Notes: generated from the sequence alone by a model not told the origin. Numbered from the stretch's first letter, positions 12,338-24,522 are shown. The stretch is DNA of 64,000 bases from Zeus faber (GCA_960531495.1 OY482862.1:2294035-2358034); one strand, 5' to 3'. Numbers and translations: made by a program.

Positions 12338-13600
12338 CTCAAACTCAGCTGTGACTAAGAAACACACTGTGATAAACACCAAATAGACCGAATATTCCAA
12401 TTTGGTCAAAGGCAATGACAACATGTGGCCGACAGGTGTGCACTGAATGGGGGAAACATAGGGGCCCATGGGTGCCATTCATGCCCCCTAATGAGCCTGC
12501 TACCAGACACCACATTCACATGGAAGGCACTCCCCGAGAGGGGTACCATGTCCTAGATTTCGTCAGAGGAAATAATTACATTTAATAGCTGATTTGCAGG
12601 AAGGGATCTGTCAAAACCATAGCAACAACTCGCCAGCTCTTTGTCCCCCCCGTTTCTTGGCAGGTTCGCCAGCTTTTCATCAATCCCGCTGCTTGTCCTT
12701 GAAGTTCTCTTCAAACTTCAATAGACTTGGCTCTGCCTCTCCCTCTCCCTCTCTCTCTCTCTAAAGATCAAATTGTTCGCTGGAGCCTGTCATTGAATTA
12801 GGAAAAGTGGATCTTGGTGTTTTTTCCCCTCCTTATTTCCCCTCTCCCCCTCAGCTCGACCCAGTGCCAATTCCAACAATGTCTGGGCAATTTGTCTAAT
12901 TTCGCTAATTTGGTTTGGTTTACACTGTTTCCTATCAGGCAGTGGTTAAGTACACTAATTTAACTTCTCGCATTAGCAAGCCACATGTATAATGATGATA
13001 AATGAGGTGGGATCTCGCCAACACGAGGTTACTAGCTAGCGTCAATAATGGAGAGCGAAAGGAGTGTATTGATCCCTCAAAATGTGGAGGGTTTTTTTCA
13101 TATACAGTATATATATATTTGACTGACTCAGACATAGACTTTTTGTGAAAAGGCGCAAGTCACTCATTTGCACAGAGGGGTGTGAAGAAGTGGTTTTATT
13201 TCACGCTGAGTGGGCCTGCCAGCTCGGACTGTTTTAACAAGAGCTTTACATTTTAAAACTTGTGGAGCTAAAAATCTGAATTTGGTAATAACTCTGTACA
13301 ACTTTGTGTTATTAATTCAATTGCAGCACCATAAAACAAAAGATAAAAAATAAAAAATACGGGAGGTTGCCTCTAACCTTCTGCTTTAGTCCTTGAGTCT
13401 AGCTTTGATTTACCTCCCTCTTGGGGTTATCCTCAAGAAAAAAGGATTTATTATGCCTTTAAATAGGAACGCTGTGACCTGATGGAGATCAGAATTACCA
13501 ATGAGGCTCAAATCTTTGCGGCCGCCTGCACGAGCACCTCGTGTCGATTACGCACATTTTAGTATTTTTACTATTTTAAGAGCTTATAGAGCTTATTGTG
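12335..13600. other. Unassigned intergenic sequence
   Basis: No gene seen. A small CT-rich run lies at 12740-12762. Confidence 0.5.
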
Positions 13601-13603
13601 CAT

Positions 13604-13692
13604 AATCACTGGGTGTCATGACATTTCACTGCATATATGTATGACCGCATGTATATGTATGTGACAAATAATCTGTTGATCTTGAACTTGAA
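13604..13692 (+). repeat. L2-tailed SINE fragment, copy 1
   Basis: Reads CACTGGGTGTCA then ACATTTCACTGCATATATG, and ends GTGACAAATAAT followed by CTTGAACTTGAA. The same order appears in copies at 15338-15400 and 32429-32520. The CACTGGGTGTCA part corresponds to the tRNA-Lys-like 5' end of the 32.4 kb copy. Confidence 0.65.
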
Positions 13693-14590
13693 GCCTATGC
13701 CTGAACGGCACTGTTATATACCCATAGCAAGGTTGGTTTGAAAATACATTTGGTCTGGCCGTGGCTTTGATGCTCTGTAGTAGCTCGGTCTTATTTAATT
13801 CCCTTCTTGTTTTACCTCCTTTCTTTGTCTGGGCTGATACATGCAGACCTTGCCCTACAGCGCAGAGCACATCGAAGCAAGGTGCCGTCCGTATATCGCA
13901 TATACTCCCTGGTTCACTTTCATCTATTCGGATCACATGCTATTGGATGCAGGAAAAGGATGACACTGGAAAAGAAACCACTCTCTGGGTTGTGGGTTTT
14001 TGTTGGTATATGGGACACTCTAAGGTGCCGGTAAACTCAGTGAAAACTGAGATTTTCATCAGAACCAAAGAAATTAAAAAAGAAAGCTAAAAAAATAAGG
14101 TACAATTTAAATAAGGTGCTTTATTGATCTGCCGTTAGGGCAATTCAGATGTTACAGCAGCTCATCGGGGAACATGAAGTGCAGAGTGAGGAGATAAGCA
14201 CTAAATTCACCAAAAAATTTCTATACAGGAAAAAAAAGGAATAAGTAAGTAAATATGGGGTGCTGTTTGTAAAGTTCCACTGCTCAAAAATGTTCTGTAC
14301 TTTACTTCAAAAATTTTCACTTTTTCCAAATTTTTCCACGTATATCGATGAAAGAATTATGTTAAATCTCAAAGTTAAATCGAAATGTAAATATTTATAT
14401 CTTCAATCCAAATCTTTATTCTAAATCCTAATAAGTGAATAAATAATAATAACAACTGCTCACTAATGTACATAGTAGGTGAAATGCAAAATAAAATAGT
14501 ATTTGAAATATGAGGTGAAGGCGGCAACAGAAATTGTAACATATCTGCAAATAAAGAATGCAATTCGTTAACATTTGGATTATCTCTACA
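13693..14590. other. Unassigned intergenic sequence
   Basis: No recognisable gene. A 109-codon frame at 13761-14090 has no known domain. Confidence 0.45.
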
Positions 14591-14591
14591 T

Positions 14592-14820
14592 TGATTACCG
14601 AGGGAATTGATGAGGGAAACCACGATCATTGGTCTTCTGGCGTGGCCTGCAGTGAGCATGCAAAACTATAAATGGCTCACCGCTGATGTAGACACCGTAG
14701 AGGGAATACTGCTATCGCTACCTGCCTCAACTCTACCGCTATTCTACCTCTATTTTACCTCTACTCTACCTCTACTCCACTCTACCTCTACTATGCTGAG
14801 GAGGGAAACCACGATTTTAC
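14592..14820 (+). repeat. CTCTAC polypyrimidine array with shared flank, copy 2
   Basis: The flank GATTACCGAGGGAATTGATG matches the flank of the 4.7 kb array, and is followed at 14720-14795 by the same CTCTACCTCTACTC wording. Confidence 0.55.
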
Positions 14821-14864
14821 ATTATTTTTGTCAATATATATAATATCGCAAATATATACAGTAT

Positions 14865-15690
14865 ATACCACTAATATTGTGTAGCTCCCCCTCATGCCGC
14901 CAAAACAGCTCTGACCCGTCGAGGCATGGACTCCACAAGACCTCTGAAGTTGTCCTGTTGTATCTGGCACCAAGCTGTTAGCAGCAGGTCCTTTAAGTCC
15001 TGTAAGTTGCATTCATCAAACCAGGCCACCTTCTACCATTGCTCCATCGTCTAGTTCTGAAGCCCACATGCCCAATGTTGGCGCTTTTGGCGGTGGACTG
15101 GTCTTTAGCTACGCAGCCCCATACACAGCAAGCTGCGATGCACTGTTTGTCCTGACACCTTTCTATCATAGCAGCATTAGGTTTTTCAGCAATTTGTGCT
15201 ACAGTAGCTCTTCTGTGAGATTGGACCACACGTGCTAGACTTCGCTCCCCATGCACATCAATGAGTCCTTGGGCGCCCATAACCCTGTCGCTGGTTCACT
15301 GGTGATCCTTCCTTGGACCACTTTTGGTAGGTACTAGTTCAAGTTCAAGTTCAAGTTCAAGAGATTATTTGTCACATACATATACATACGGTCATACATA
15401 CTAACCACTGCATACTGGGGCATCTTGTGCGGGAACACCCCACAAGATCTGCCGTTTTGGAGATGCTCTGAGTCGTCTAGCCATCACAATTTGGCCCTTG
15501 TCAAAGTCACTCAGATCCTTACGCTTGCCCATTTTTTCCTGTTTCCAACACATCAACTTGAAGAACTGACTATTCACTTGCTACCTAATATATCCCACCC
15601 CTTGACAGGTGACACTGGAAAGAGATGAGCAATGTTATTCACTTCACCTGTCAGTGGTTTTAAAAATGTGGCTGATCGATGTGTGTAAAC
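14865..15690 (-). mobile_element. Tc1/mariner-type DNA transposon, internally deleted
   Basis: The plus strand is the antisense of a common fish Tc1-like transposase gene. Words such as CCGCCAAAACAGCTCTGACC, GAGGCATGGACTCCACAAG, GCGATGCACTG and CGTCTAGCCATCACAATTTG follow the family order. The minus-strand frame 14993-15280 encodes part of the transposase. A large block is missing near 15010, where the family normally has about 0.6-0.7 kb more. The right end CAGTGGTTTTAAAAATGTGG matches the family terminus, while the left terminus is worn. An L2-tailed SINE sits inside at 15338-15400. Non-functional. Confidence 0.75.
15338..15400 (-). repeat. L2-tailed SINE fragment, copy 2, inside the Tc1 element
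   Basis: Three to four TTCAAG units, then AGATTATTTGTCACATACAT. It interrupts the Tc1 sequence between TAGGTACTA and TAACCACTGC, with TACTA repeated on both sides as a probable target duplication. Confidence 0.65.
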
Positions 15691-16690
15691 AGATTTTATA
15701 TATATATATATATAAATTTGGTATTCATAAAAACAGTAATACAATATAAATGTTTGTCCATTGTTGTTTTTTTTATTGTTTTTGTTATTGTTATTTTATA
15801 TATATTTTTTTTTGAGTAATGAGACAACTGGTAGTAAGGCAAGTTTGCCGATCCGCCACCCACAACCCCTGTTTGCAATTGGTCCAAATGTTACGTTGTT
15901 GGTTCCACCAGGGTTGTGATCAGCCACTTAGGGAAGGTCAGACTTCAACTTTTTTGTCCAGTTCAATTCCTGTGCAATTGCACATCGGCTTCTTATTTAG
16001 TATACTGGCACAAGTCTTCTTTTTCATCACTTGAGACTCAGCCGGGGGTGGGTGGCTCAGGGCATAGCGCCCAGCATCATTTACATCTTGCTGCGTGGCT
16101 CTTACATTCTTAAACTCCCAAGCAGAGAGGAACAGCTGCAGGATTGTTTTTTTTCATTAGCAGATTCATAATTATCAGGAGATCTGTGTGAAAATAATTG
16201 CCTGTGGGATTTTGGAAAAACAATGGCAGTACTAGGGGGTGTGTGTTGTTTTTGTGTGCACGTGTAGGGGTGGGATGGGGGGTTTTGGCTTTGAATGTAA
16301 TACAAAAAAATCCCACTGCCACCTGTTCACTTTATCCAACAGCAACTGTGACATCCAGCTGGTTTATACGCCACAGTGTGGATTTGAATGAACTGGATGT
16401 ATATTGTTATAATCGGGCTCCATTTCTTCAATCTTTAGATCAATACGTTTTTTGTTTTCGCCATACAGTCAATGAAATCCCAATATGGAAACTGCTCTGC
16501 CTTGTTTTACTCAATTTTTTTAATCAATGCTGGAATGTGGAACAGAAGTCATATCTGATGTCAATCAAGGATCAAAATGGGATTCAAAAGGAGAGAACAG
16601 AGAGTGTTCTCTTTCAGATGGTTCAATGGTGACAGTAGAGGGGAAGAATATTGTATGCTTACTGTCTCTGCATGCAGGTAGCATTTTGTT
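15691..16690. other. Unassigned intergenic sequence
   Basis: A short (TA)n run lies near 15698-15714. A 144-codon frame (16198-16632) has no recognised domain. Confidence 0.45.
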
Positions 16691-16697
16691 CTTGGCG

Positions 16698-16709
16698 TGT
16701 GTGTCTGTG

Positions 16710-16754
<45 letters not shown>

Positions 16755-16780
16755 ATGTGTGCGTGTGTGTGTGTGTGAGT
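16698..16780 (+). repeat. Imperfect (GT)n microsatellite
   Basis: GT array with single-base interruptions. Confidence 0.95.
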
Positions 16781-17780
16781 TTGAACAGCAATCTATTCCC
16801 ACAAGAAGTTAACATAGATTACAGCTCTTTGTTCTTTAAATCAAACAAACAAGCAAACACACTTATTTCGTGCTATTCCTAATTTATCTTGACTTGTGGT
16901 ACATACTGTATTTCCCTTGAGGCCAATTTTTAGCTTCACTCTGAAAGGTTTACCAGCGGTCCGGCTACCGGGAAATAGGTTTTGTTTGTAGAAAACATAT
17001 AATAAGAGTTTATCTTTTTCTGTGCAGATGACACACTCTGTGTGTTGCATGTTGCATTAACCCCCTATCACTGAATTAAATTTCTATTTGTGTGTTGGTG
17101 AATTTGATTCAATGTGAAATGTTCATGTGAAATTGTTGCCAGAAATGCGGGATGTAGCAGAGTGATTACAAGTCTACCTCAACAACCCTGAGCCATTAGT
17201 TTAGCCAGCTGTGATTCCTATCTATCGCCACATAATTAGGGTTAGGGTTGAGGTTAGGGTTAGGGTTAGGGTTAGCACATAATAACATAATTACAATCCC
17301 AAGTCATCTGTACACTTATAGCAGAATCAGATTGTCAGATTGCCAACGCTTCGAGGGCTTACACTGTTCAACTATAGAGCCATTTGTTGTGTTTTCTTTT
17401 CTTTTCTGTCACTCATGTAAGAAGTGACACGTAAAAACCAGGATATAGATGAAGCCCTAGGTGCCACACGGTACAAAGAGGACTAATTAAATAATAAACG
17501 TAAGAATGATTTTGAAAAATGATCTTCAGTTTTACAGTAGACAGTTGTTTTACACTATAGCCAGCTTCACACCAAATTTGAAAACACATCCGACAGTAGG
17601 ACCCTCCTTACAATTATGTCAGAATGGGATAGCCCCTTTTTTGTCGTAGAACAGTAAGTAATTTGCTCAGCTGGACATTTACCATTTTCCATGACAGAGA
17701 GTTTAAAATTCCCTTTATATATTGTGTCTGTAAAGTCCCAAGGTTTACATTGATAACACCATTATTTTACAGTATATATG
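16781..17780. other. Unassigned intergenic sequence holding a telomere-like run
   Basis: No gene recognised. Contains the TTAGGG run described separately. Confidence 0.45.
17236..17275 (+). repeat. Interstitial telomere-like (TTAGGG)n
   Basis: About six TTAGGG units with one imperfect unit, isolated in unassigned sequence. Confidence 0.85.
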
Positions 17781-18170
17781 TGATGGCCCTCCTGCTTTAG
17801 CAGGGCCTGCACTGTATTTCCCCTTGTCTGTTGTTTTTTCTGTGTTGCCTTGCAGGGTCCACATGGGTGGAGTTCATCAGTGCAGCTGGGAGCACCTGGC
17901 CAGTCTCCTAGGAATATTTACGATCTGGCTTCCAGGTCTCTCTCTCCCTCCCTCTCTCCCTCTCTCCCTCTCTCTCTCTCCCTCCCTCTCTCCCTCTCTC
18001 TCTCTCTCCCTCCCTCTCTCCCTCTCTCTCTCTCTCTCCCTCCCTCTCTCTCTCTCTCGCTCTCTCTGGCTCTCTCTCTCTCTCTATCTCTAAGGAGGTA
18101 AACTGTAGGGAAAGGAGGAAGTCTGGGCTACAAAGGGAGCTGTCCTTATAGTGAACAGCTGTCTCAAACC
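17781..18170 (+). repeat. Gypsy LTR-like repeat, left
   Basis: Begins TGTGATGGCCCT. Contains a TC-rich array (about 17939-18091) and ends in the block shared with the right copy. Confidence 0.55.
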
Positions 18171-18299
18171 TGGAGAATTTTTCTCGCTGTTTGTGTGTAT
18201 GGCGGACACAAGAAAATGGCCGGAGTCGGCTCACATGGCTCACATGGCCTATTCATCATTGTCTTCTGTAGCTAGTCAAAAGCATTTGTTAAGTCAGCT

Positions 18300-19600
18300 G
18301 TGTTGAAGGGTTATGAGTTGGTCCCTGAGGTTTACCGCCAACGTTTTCAGACATGGAGGGAAGTGGATAAGCGGACGTCATCCATCAGAGTTGTGTGCTT
18401 TTTCCCGGTCTGACATACTGTACCTCTCACAGTTTCCCAGGAAGACCTGAAGGTTGAACAACAAGCTAATCATTCTCTGAGGGGTTTGTTTGAGCAGGCG
18501 CTTCTTGCGAAGGAGGTAGAAAATTGCTCTCAGGGTTATTTTATGCACAATGCCCTGCTGGTTATAAAATGGGTGCCTCACAGGGAGAGTTTCATTGAAG
18601 ACCCCATTATCCAAATTGTGCTGCCATCTAAGTTCCGGGACTCTGTCTGTGGTGCAGCATTTCTTTTGGGTTCATTTGAAAAAAGATGTTGCTGCAAATA
18701 TTAAAACACGTCACACGTGTCAATGCACTGGAAATCCTAACCAGAGTATAACACCTGCTCCTTTGTTCCCTCTTCCAGCTGTCGGCCAGCCTTTTGAGCA
18801 TCCAATAATTGATTGTGTGGGTCTACTACCTCGCTCCATGTCTGCCACAGTTGATCTCCTCACAGTGATGTGTCAAAGTACCCGTTATCCAGCTGCATAC
18901 TCATTGCGCACGATAACGGCTAGGTCTGTGGTGCGCAGGCTTACCCAGTTCAATTACATTTTTTGTATTTCAAAAATCATTCAAACTTACCAGGGTTTGA
19001 ACGTCTCCTCCCATCTGATCTCTCAAGTGTTGAAACAACTTCATGTCAAGCACTTCAGGGCATCTGCCTGTCATGCACAAAATCAGCAGGCATTGAAACA
19101 TTTCCATCAAACACTAAAGTCACTTTTGTGTGCTTATTGTACTCAGATGGAGAGAGACTGGCAGGGTTTGCCCTGGTCGATGTTGGCAGCTCCAGAAGAG
19201 ATGCAGGAGAGCAAATGGATCAGTCGAAATTATTTGATATTGGAGCATACAGTGCACAGCCCGATGACTCTACTATATGATCAGTGGAAAGAAGTACAAC
19301 CTCCTAAAAATGCCATTGATTATGTGAATGGTTTTCAGCATAGGCTGTATGTGGCTAGAGAGCTGGTAAAACAGAACCTGTCATCTGTACAAGGTAAAAT
19401 GATAAAACTGTTTGATCGACATGTTGAGTGCTGCATACTTAGTGTTGGAGACCAGGTATTAGCACTGTTGCCTATTACCAGCCCGCCCTTTTAAGCAAAA
19501 TTTACTGGCCTGCACAAGGTTTTAAAACAAATGTCTGAACACAACTACATTATAGCGACTCCTGACCCCAGAAAGAAAACTGAACTTTGTCATGTGAAAT
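18300..19600 (+). pseudogene. Ty3/Gypsy integrase remnant
   Basis: The best frame (18595-19494) carries the zinc-binding tail HTCQ, then PAPLFPLPAVGQPFEHPIID, the DLLTVMCQSTRYPAAY core block, a HAQNQQALKHFHQTLKSLLC block around the last catalytic position, and a C-terminal YVNGFQHRLYVARELVKQNL helix region followed by a VGDQVLALLP barrel strand. This order is that of the integrase of fish Ty3/Gypsy elements, which inserts the element's cDNA into the host genome. It is a fossil with a few breaks. Confidence 0.75.
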
Positions 19601-19617
19601 TGTGGTGCCTCCCGTAT

Positions 19618-19768
19618 GTGATGGCCCTTCTTTAGCAGGGCCTGCTGTATGTTTCCCCTTGTCTGTTGTTTGTCTGTGTTGCCTTGCCGGGTCTTGGTGA
19701 GCAGAGTTCACAAGTGCAACTCAGAGTGCCTGGCCAGTATCCGAGGAGTATTTAAGATCTCGCTCTGG

Positions 19769-19801
<33 letters not shown>

Positions 19802-20218
19802 TCTCACTCTCTCTCTCTCTCTCTCTCTCTTTCTGTCCATGTCCTGGCAAACACTGTTTCAGGGGTGGCCAAACTGACCAAGCAGGAAGAATGCTGTGAG
19901 GGGTCAGGGGTCAGTGGATCTGGCACAGATGACGATTGGTCTACTGTCAGCCCGCCTCAGGGTGGAGTTTGAGTTTTACAAACTGACTGGCAAATTGGAC
20001 ACTTTCAAAAGTGTTTGGGGTGTTGGGGATGTGCTGTGCTCTGTCCAGTATGATTCCTTCATTACTAACCTGTGATTTTCCGGTGGTAGCTGTGATCTTT
20101 TTCTCTCTTCTCTCTCTCTCTCTCTCTCTAAAGAGGTAAACTGTACAAAGGAGGAAGTCTGGGCTACAAAGGGAGCTGTCCTTATAGTGAACAGCTGTCT
20201 CAAACCTGGTGACGAAAT
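19618..20218 (+). repeat. Gypsy LTR-like repeat, right, with partial duplication
   Basis: Begins TGTGATGGCCCTTC. CT-rich runs lie at 19769-19831 and about 20100-20128. The ACCTGTGATTTTCC phrase occurs at 20068 and again near 20280, so sequence around the right end is partly duplicated. Confidence 0.5.
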
Positions 20219-20390
20219 CAACAGATCCCTGCCTACCTAGTTATCTTTGAAGATGTTTATACTCTTACTATTCATTACTGACCTGTGATTTTCCTGTGGT
20301 TTGTCTCTATTTTTGTTGTTTTTTTGGTTCCTTCCTAATCAAGTTTCTGCTGTTGTAACCTTAAAAGTCAAAAGTTGTTATCTGGCTCTC

Positions 20391-20396
<6 letters not shown>

Positions 20397-20451
<55 letters not shown>
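20397..20451 (+). repeat. (CT)n microsatellite
   Basis: About 27 CT units in the stretch leading to the Tx1 LINE. Confidence 0.95.
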
Positions 20452-20452
<1 letters not shown>

Positions 20453-20555
20453 TTCTCTTATATTTTCTTTCTACTTTTGTTGTGTTTCACTTCCTTGTGA
20501 TTGCATAGTTTATTTTGTGTTGTGTGTGATCAGTGTTATAGTTTAGTATGTTTGT

Positions 20556-21850
20556 CGTGGCCAGGGGGGCGGAGATCACTTGCCGGCATGCGGTGAAGCT
20601 CACCCTGGCATTCAGCTGCTCCGTGGAGGAGTGCGGCCTGGCAGCTGGGGAGAAGGTAGGCTGCTCCTCTGTAAGGTTTGCTTCCAAGATGAGCAGCGCG
20701 GTGGTACTCTTTCGGATAGTGTAGAAAAAGTTAACAGTTTGGTCGAGAGCAGGGTCATCATCCACAAAACCTTCGTCCCCATTCTCCCTCTAACAAACCC
20801 GGCCAAAAAATAATGACCATTTCTAATGTTCCCCCTTTCATCACCAATGAAATGCTTGGAAAGGAGCTGGCCATGTTTGGGCAGATTGTTTCCCCTATCA
20901 AGCTGATATCCTGGGTTGCAAAGCTCCCCAGCTTAAACATGTTTTTTCATTCAGGAGACACGTTTTGATTGTCTTAAATAACAGCGAACTGGAACTAAAA
21001 GTAAGTCTGAAATATAGGATCGGGAAAATGGACTATACTGTCTGACACTATGAAATGTTTCGGGTGTGGAAAAGAGCAGCATTTGATCGAGTTTGCCTGG
21101 AGGAGAATGTCATCAGGGCAGACCCCCTGAGCCCACACATCCGGAACCCCCAGTACCCCCCTTGACCCCCAGCCCCCATGGAATCCACAGTTCCCATTGA
21201 AACCCCAGCCCCCACAGAACCCACAGTTCCGACTGAACCCACAGTCCTCCCTGAACACAAAGCCCTCACTGAGGCTACAGGCCACTATGGAGGCTGAGCC
21301 CAGCACCAGCGGTGTCATTACACCAGAGGCAAGGGATGATACAGAGAGTAACGTGTGGTATGGGGATGGTCTGGTTGAGCAGCCACACCTGACCTGGATC
21401 TAGGTGATTGGGATCAGGGTGGCTGCATACCTGTTGCTCATTGGTTGGTCTAACGAGCAACAACTTAAAAACCCCATCCCCACACACACTCAGAATATGG
21501 GCCCTGTCATGACAAATGTATATCTCTTCCTGGCTTATTCCAACTGGCCAACTCTCTACAATAAACTGTTAACAATAAATGTTAACAACCCCCCTATCTT
21601 CTGTATCTCTGTGCAGGAGGTCCCTGAACACGCCACTTGGGTGGCACATGGTCGGAAAAACTGCCAAAAAAACTGAAAAACAGAAAAACTGTCTCCTATG
21701 TCTCATTCCCCAGCCCTGGGCCAAAACACACCTCTATCCATAAGTGGCACCTGGACAGGATGGAGCAACACGAGGCAGAATCCTGGAACCCTTCCACCCT
21801 GCAACAAATGGCGGTGGCCCTCACCACAATGCAGGATCAGTAAGCTGTGG
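20556..21850 (+). pseudogene. Tx1-like LINE ORF1 (RNA-binding protein) remnant
   Basis: Translation in shifting frames gives GAEITCRHAVKLTLAFSCSV, then a GEKVGCSSVRFASK block, NSLVESRVIIHKTFVPILPL and TNEMLGKELAMFGQIVSPIK, the opening of the ORF1 protein of fish Tx1 elements. The family's ORF1 binds element RNA and normally ends in zinc knuckles. A Pro/Thr-rich spacer follows at about 21120-21340. It is broken by several stops and shifts and split by a solo LTR. Confidence 0.7.
21354..21668 (+). mobile_element. Solo LTR, family TGTGG...CCACA, copy 2
   Basis: Begins TGTGGTATGGGGATGG, has a TTAAAAACCCC promoter-like word near 21465 and AATAAA signals near 21560-21575. Its end (CTGCCAAA) aligns with CTGCCACA in the other copies. 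It sits inside Tx1 ORF1. No exact target duplication was recognised. Confidence 0.6.
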
Positions 21851-22189
21851 CCTGCTTAATAATGTGGAACGTCCTTCTTAAGTAGTTTTCTCCCGGGTTG
21901 GGATTCAGAAGGAAATCCTGACCAACGAGGGCACATCGTGCATACCCAAGAATATCCTTTTTGTGATGTCACACAAGCTGGCACTGGCTATGGGACTTAA
22001 TACATTTAAACTATGATGTACAATATTTTCATATATTAAACATATATCAATATATCAATTATTACATTTCCTATCACAAGTATCAATTATTGTTTTTTCG
22101 ATCAGCAGTACTTTTCCATGCAGAAACCTGCAAACCTGACCTTATATGTTACATGGAAAGTACAGATTAGTTAGAATACACCAAAAGAA

Positions 22190-22690
22190 ATGTGGGTGAG
22201 TGTGATGACCCATCATCAGTGTACAGCTGGTTTTTATACAAAGCTTTATAAAAATGAACACAAAGGAAATCCGACAGTAGCTCAATCATTTTACGATGGA
22301 CTTCCTAAGGTCCAGCCTGGTGCAGCTCTAGAAGCCATTTTGTCTTCAGAGGAGCTGTATGCTGCTGTGCCGGGCTTGAAATGTGGCAAGTCTCCCTGTT
22401 GATTTTTTCAAGTCCTTCTGGTCAGTGATCAAAAGTGATGCGCTTACTGTGATCAAGGAATCTTGCTGGAGGCAGGCTGCCAATGAGTTGCAAGAGGGTG
22501 GTGGTCACGCTGTTACCAAAGAAAGGTAACCTGCAGCAGATTAAGAACTGGAGACTGGCCTCTTTGCTCTGCACAGACTACAAAGTTTTATCGAAAGTTT
22601 TGGCTACCAGGCTGGGCAAAGTGATGGTGGAGGTTATCGATGTAGATCGAACCTTCCCCTGCAAACACTGCAGGTGGTTTCAACCCATGT
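22190..22690 (+). pseudogene. Tx1 LINE ORF2, N-terminal part of the RT region
   Basis: The piece FYTKLYKNEHKG then GLPKVQPGAALEAILSSEEL and a GLKCGKSP motif, followed in another frame by VTLLPKKGNLQQIKNWR and LLCTDYKVLSKVLATRL, is the stretch leading into the fingers of the Tx1 reverse transcriptase. At least two frame shifts and a stop separate the pieces. The rest of the RT core is missing where the LTR-like fragment lies. Confidence 0.75.
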
Positions 22691-23105
22691 GTGGCGGACA
22701 AAGGGGCGTGGTCAGGCACCAGCTGCGGACGACAGCATGGTTCCCTTTCCCTTGCCGGAGAGTCCCTGTTCGAGTGGCACTTGTGGGAGTCTCTGCCCAC
22801 AGGTAGGGGTTTAGGGCGGGAGACGGAGTCTTTCTGGCCATGGTGCGCCAACATGTCGAGAGTTTTTATTATCACCTTCAACAAAAAGGTACAGGTAAAA
22901 CAAAAGGTACGCTGGCTACAAGTATCAATCACAATTGATAATGATTAATATTAGAATAATAATAATGATGACGATAATCCTGGAGCCCTGGAGGAATGGC
23001 GTTCCGCTGCTGGGCTGCTGACGAGCCCGTGCACCGATCCCCTCTGCAAGACCGAAAAACATAAAGAAATCTCCCTGCCTCCAGTCGGACCAATCAACAC
23101 TGATG
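22687..23105 (-). mobile_element. LTR-like fragment in fold-back arrangement inside Tx1 ORF2
   Basis: Positions 22687-22775 (starting TGTGGCGGACAAAGGGGCG) match the start of the LTR-like repeat at 40012 in plus orientation, while 22776-23105 match its later part and following leader in minus orientation (for example CATGTTGGCGCACCA read on the minus strand). The two parts face each other. Related copy: 40012-40350. Confidence 0.55.
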
Positions 23106-24522
23106 TTCTCTTACACAAGCTAAGAAGGGAACTAGTGGGTTTAAGTGTTCCAGGGTGTGATGGGTCTTTTAAAGTATCATCCTATCCTGATGATACTTAA
23201 GAGATGCAGATGTTTTAAAAAAAGGTTGTTTTTGAATTTCATTCCCTCTATTCGGCTAGAGTCAATTGGGAGAAAAGCGAAGCTCATGTAGTTGAGGATA
23301 GGCTAGGTGGAAGACAGGTGGGATCAAGTATCTGGGGGTATTTGTAGGCAAGATTTAATTGGGAAAAACTGGGAAAATGTTGTGGAAAAAATAGAAGGAC
23401 GTTTAAAAAGGAGGAAATGGATTTGGCCACAGATATCCTATAGATGCAGAATGCTGGTGATCAACAATCTGGTCTCAGTGCTGTGGCACTGTCTGATGTG
23501 TGTTGATTCTCCACCTAACCTGCCGTCTAAGGTGCAGGCCACATTAGTTGATTTCTTCTGGGACAAACTCCACTGGATTACACAGAGTATTTTTTTTCTC
23601 CCTACAGAGGAAAGAGGCCAATAACTTGTGCACCTGGCCAGCAGAGACGCTACCTTCAGACTGCAGCAGATACAGAGACTACTCTTTGGACCAAAGGACC
23701 TGGTATCGAAACCACTGGCCTGCACAATTTTAAAAAGGTGCGGTGACCTGGGTCTAAGCACAACTCTTAATGGAGTAAATGGAGTAAAATATTTGTACTA
23801 TTGACAGCCTGCCAGTGTTTTACCGCAGCATTTTTACTGTGTGGAATTTTTTTAAGAAGGAGCGAGTAGATGGCCCCCAATCTCTATACTGGCTGCTGAA
23901 GGAGCCCATGGTGCTCGGAGGGCATTTGGCCACAGCCTGCAGGATAGGGCCTACACTGCTGAATTGCCTGTGCAGGTCAAATGTCACCACCTGGGGCGTG
24001 AGTTGGAGCTGCCAGGCCGGACCTGGACACTGCTGCTTGGCTGCACATCTTGGACTAAAATCTGCACGGCTTGTCCAACACATGCTGCCTAACTGGAAGC
24101 TTCAGCTGACTGGGAATGAATGTGTTCTTTTAAGGTCTTATTGTCATGGTTTATGCCGGCCTGATTTAAAAGACCCCTTCCCCTCTGTAATTGTTGCTCC
24201 TGTTTTAAAAGACTGCATAGGGCCATTTTCAACCATAAATGATTTTAACTGTTTTGTTTTGAGGGAATTAAAGGGTCAGGTGTTTTACAAACTGTGTGTA
24301 AAGGTTTCAAATAAATCCAAACTGAATGGTCACTCTGAGAGGGCTTGGAGGGTCCACCTGAACATGAATGCAGATGTCAGACCAGAGTGGAGGGCACTCT
24401 ACAAACCACTGATAATCAAAAAGGTTGCTGATCTTCAGTGGAGGCTTTTACATGGAATCATTGCTGTTCATTTATTTATTTCCGTTTTAAACCCAAGCGT
24501 GTCAAGCAACTGTCCTTTCTGT
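23105..24522 (+). pseudogene. Tx1 LINE ORF2, C-terminal half, part 1
   Basis: A worn active-site region (SYPDDT near 23180) is followed by GKNWENVVEKIEGRLKRRKW, the NNLVSVLWHC block and DFFWDKLHWITQS. Then the long frame 23815-24522 has FYRSIFTVWNFFKKERVDG, PEWRALYKPLIIKKVADLQW and SVLNPSVSSNCPFC. This is the conserved C-terminal region of Tx1 ORF2 up to its Cys-rich motif, where ERV-B begins. Several stops and shifts are present. Confidence 0.8.
24519..24522 (+). repeat. Target duplication CTGT, left of ERV-B
   Basis: CTGT precedes the LTR start at 24523 and recurs at 35658-35661 right before LINE coding sequence resumes. Removing one copy makes the LINE read on (CPFC then AQRETIFQCFLECPRL), which confirms a 4-bp duplication. 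Confidence 0.85.

Larger units (their letters stand above)
17781..20220 (+). mobile_element. Ty3/Gypsy LTR retrotransposon fossil
   Basis: An integrase remnant lies between two related non-coding blocks that both start TGTGATGGCCCT (17781 and 19618), share GCAGGGCCTGC and TTTCCCCTTGTCTGTTGTTT, carry a (CT)n run, and share a downstream block beginning GAGGTAAACTGTA and ending CTGTCTCAAACCTGG. These are read as LTR-like direct repeats, so the strand is plus. The right block contains an internal partial duplication. The fossil is incomplete and broken in several places. Age not estimated, as the LTR-like blocks differ too much in length to compare by eye. Confidence 0.65.

Noticed and set aside
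17824-18093. Ser/Leu/Pro-rich frames at 17.8-18.1 and 19.6-19.97 kb
   Set aside because: Translations of the (CT)n arrays inside the Gypsy LTR-like repeats.
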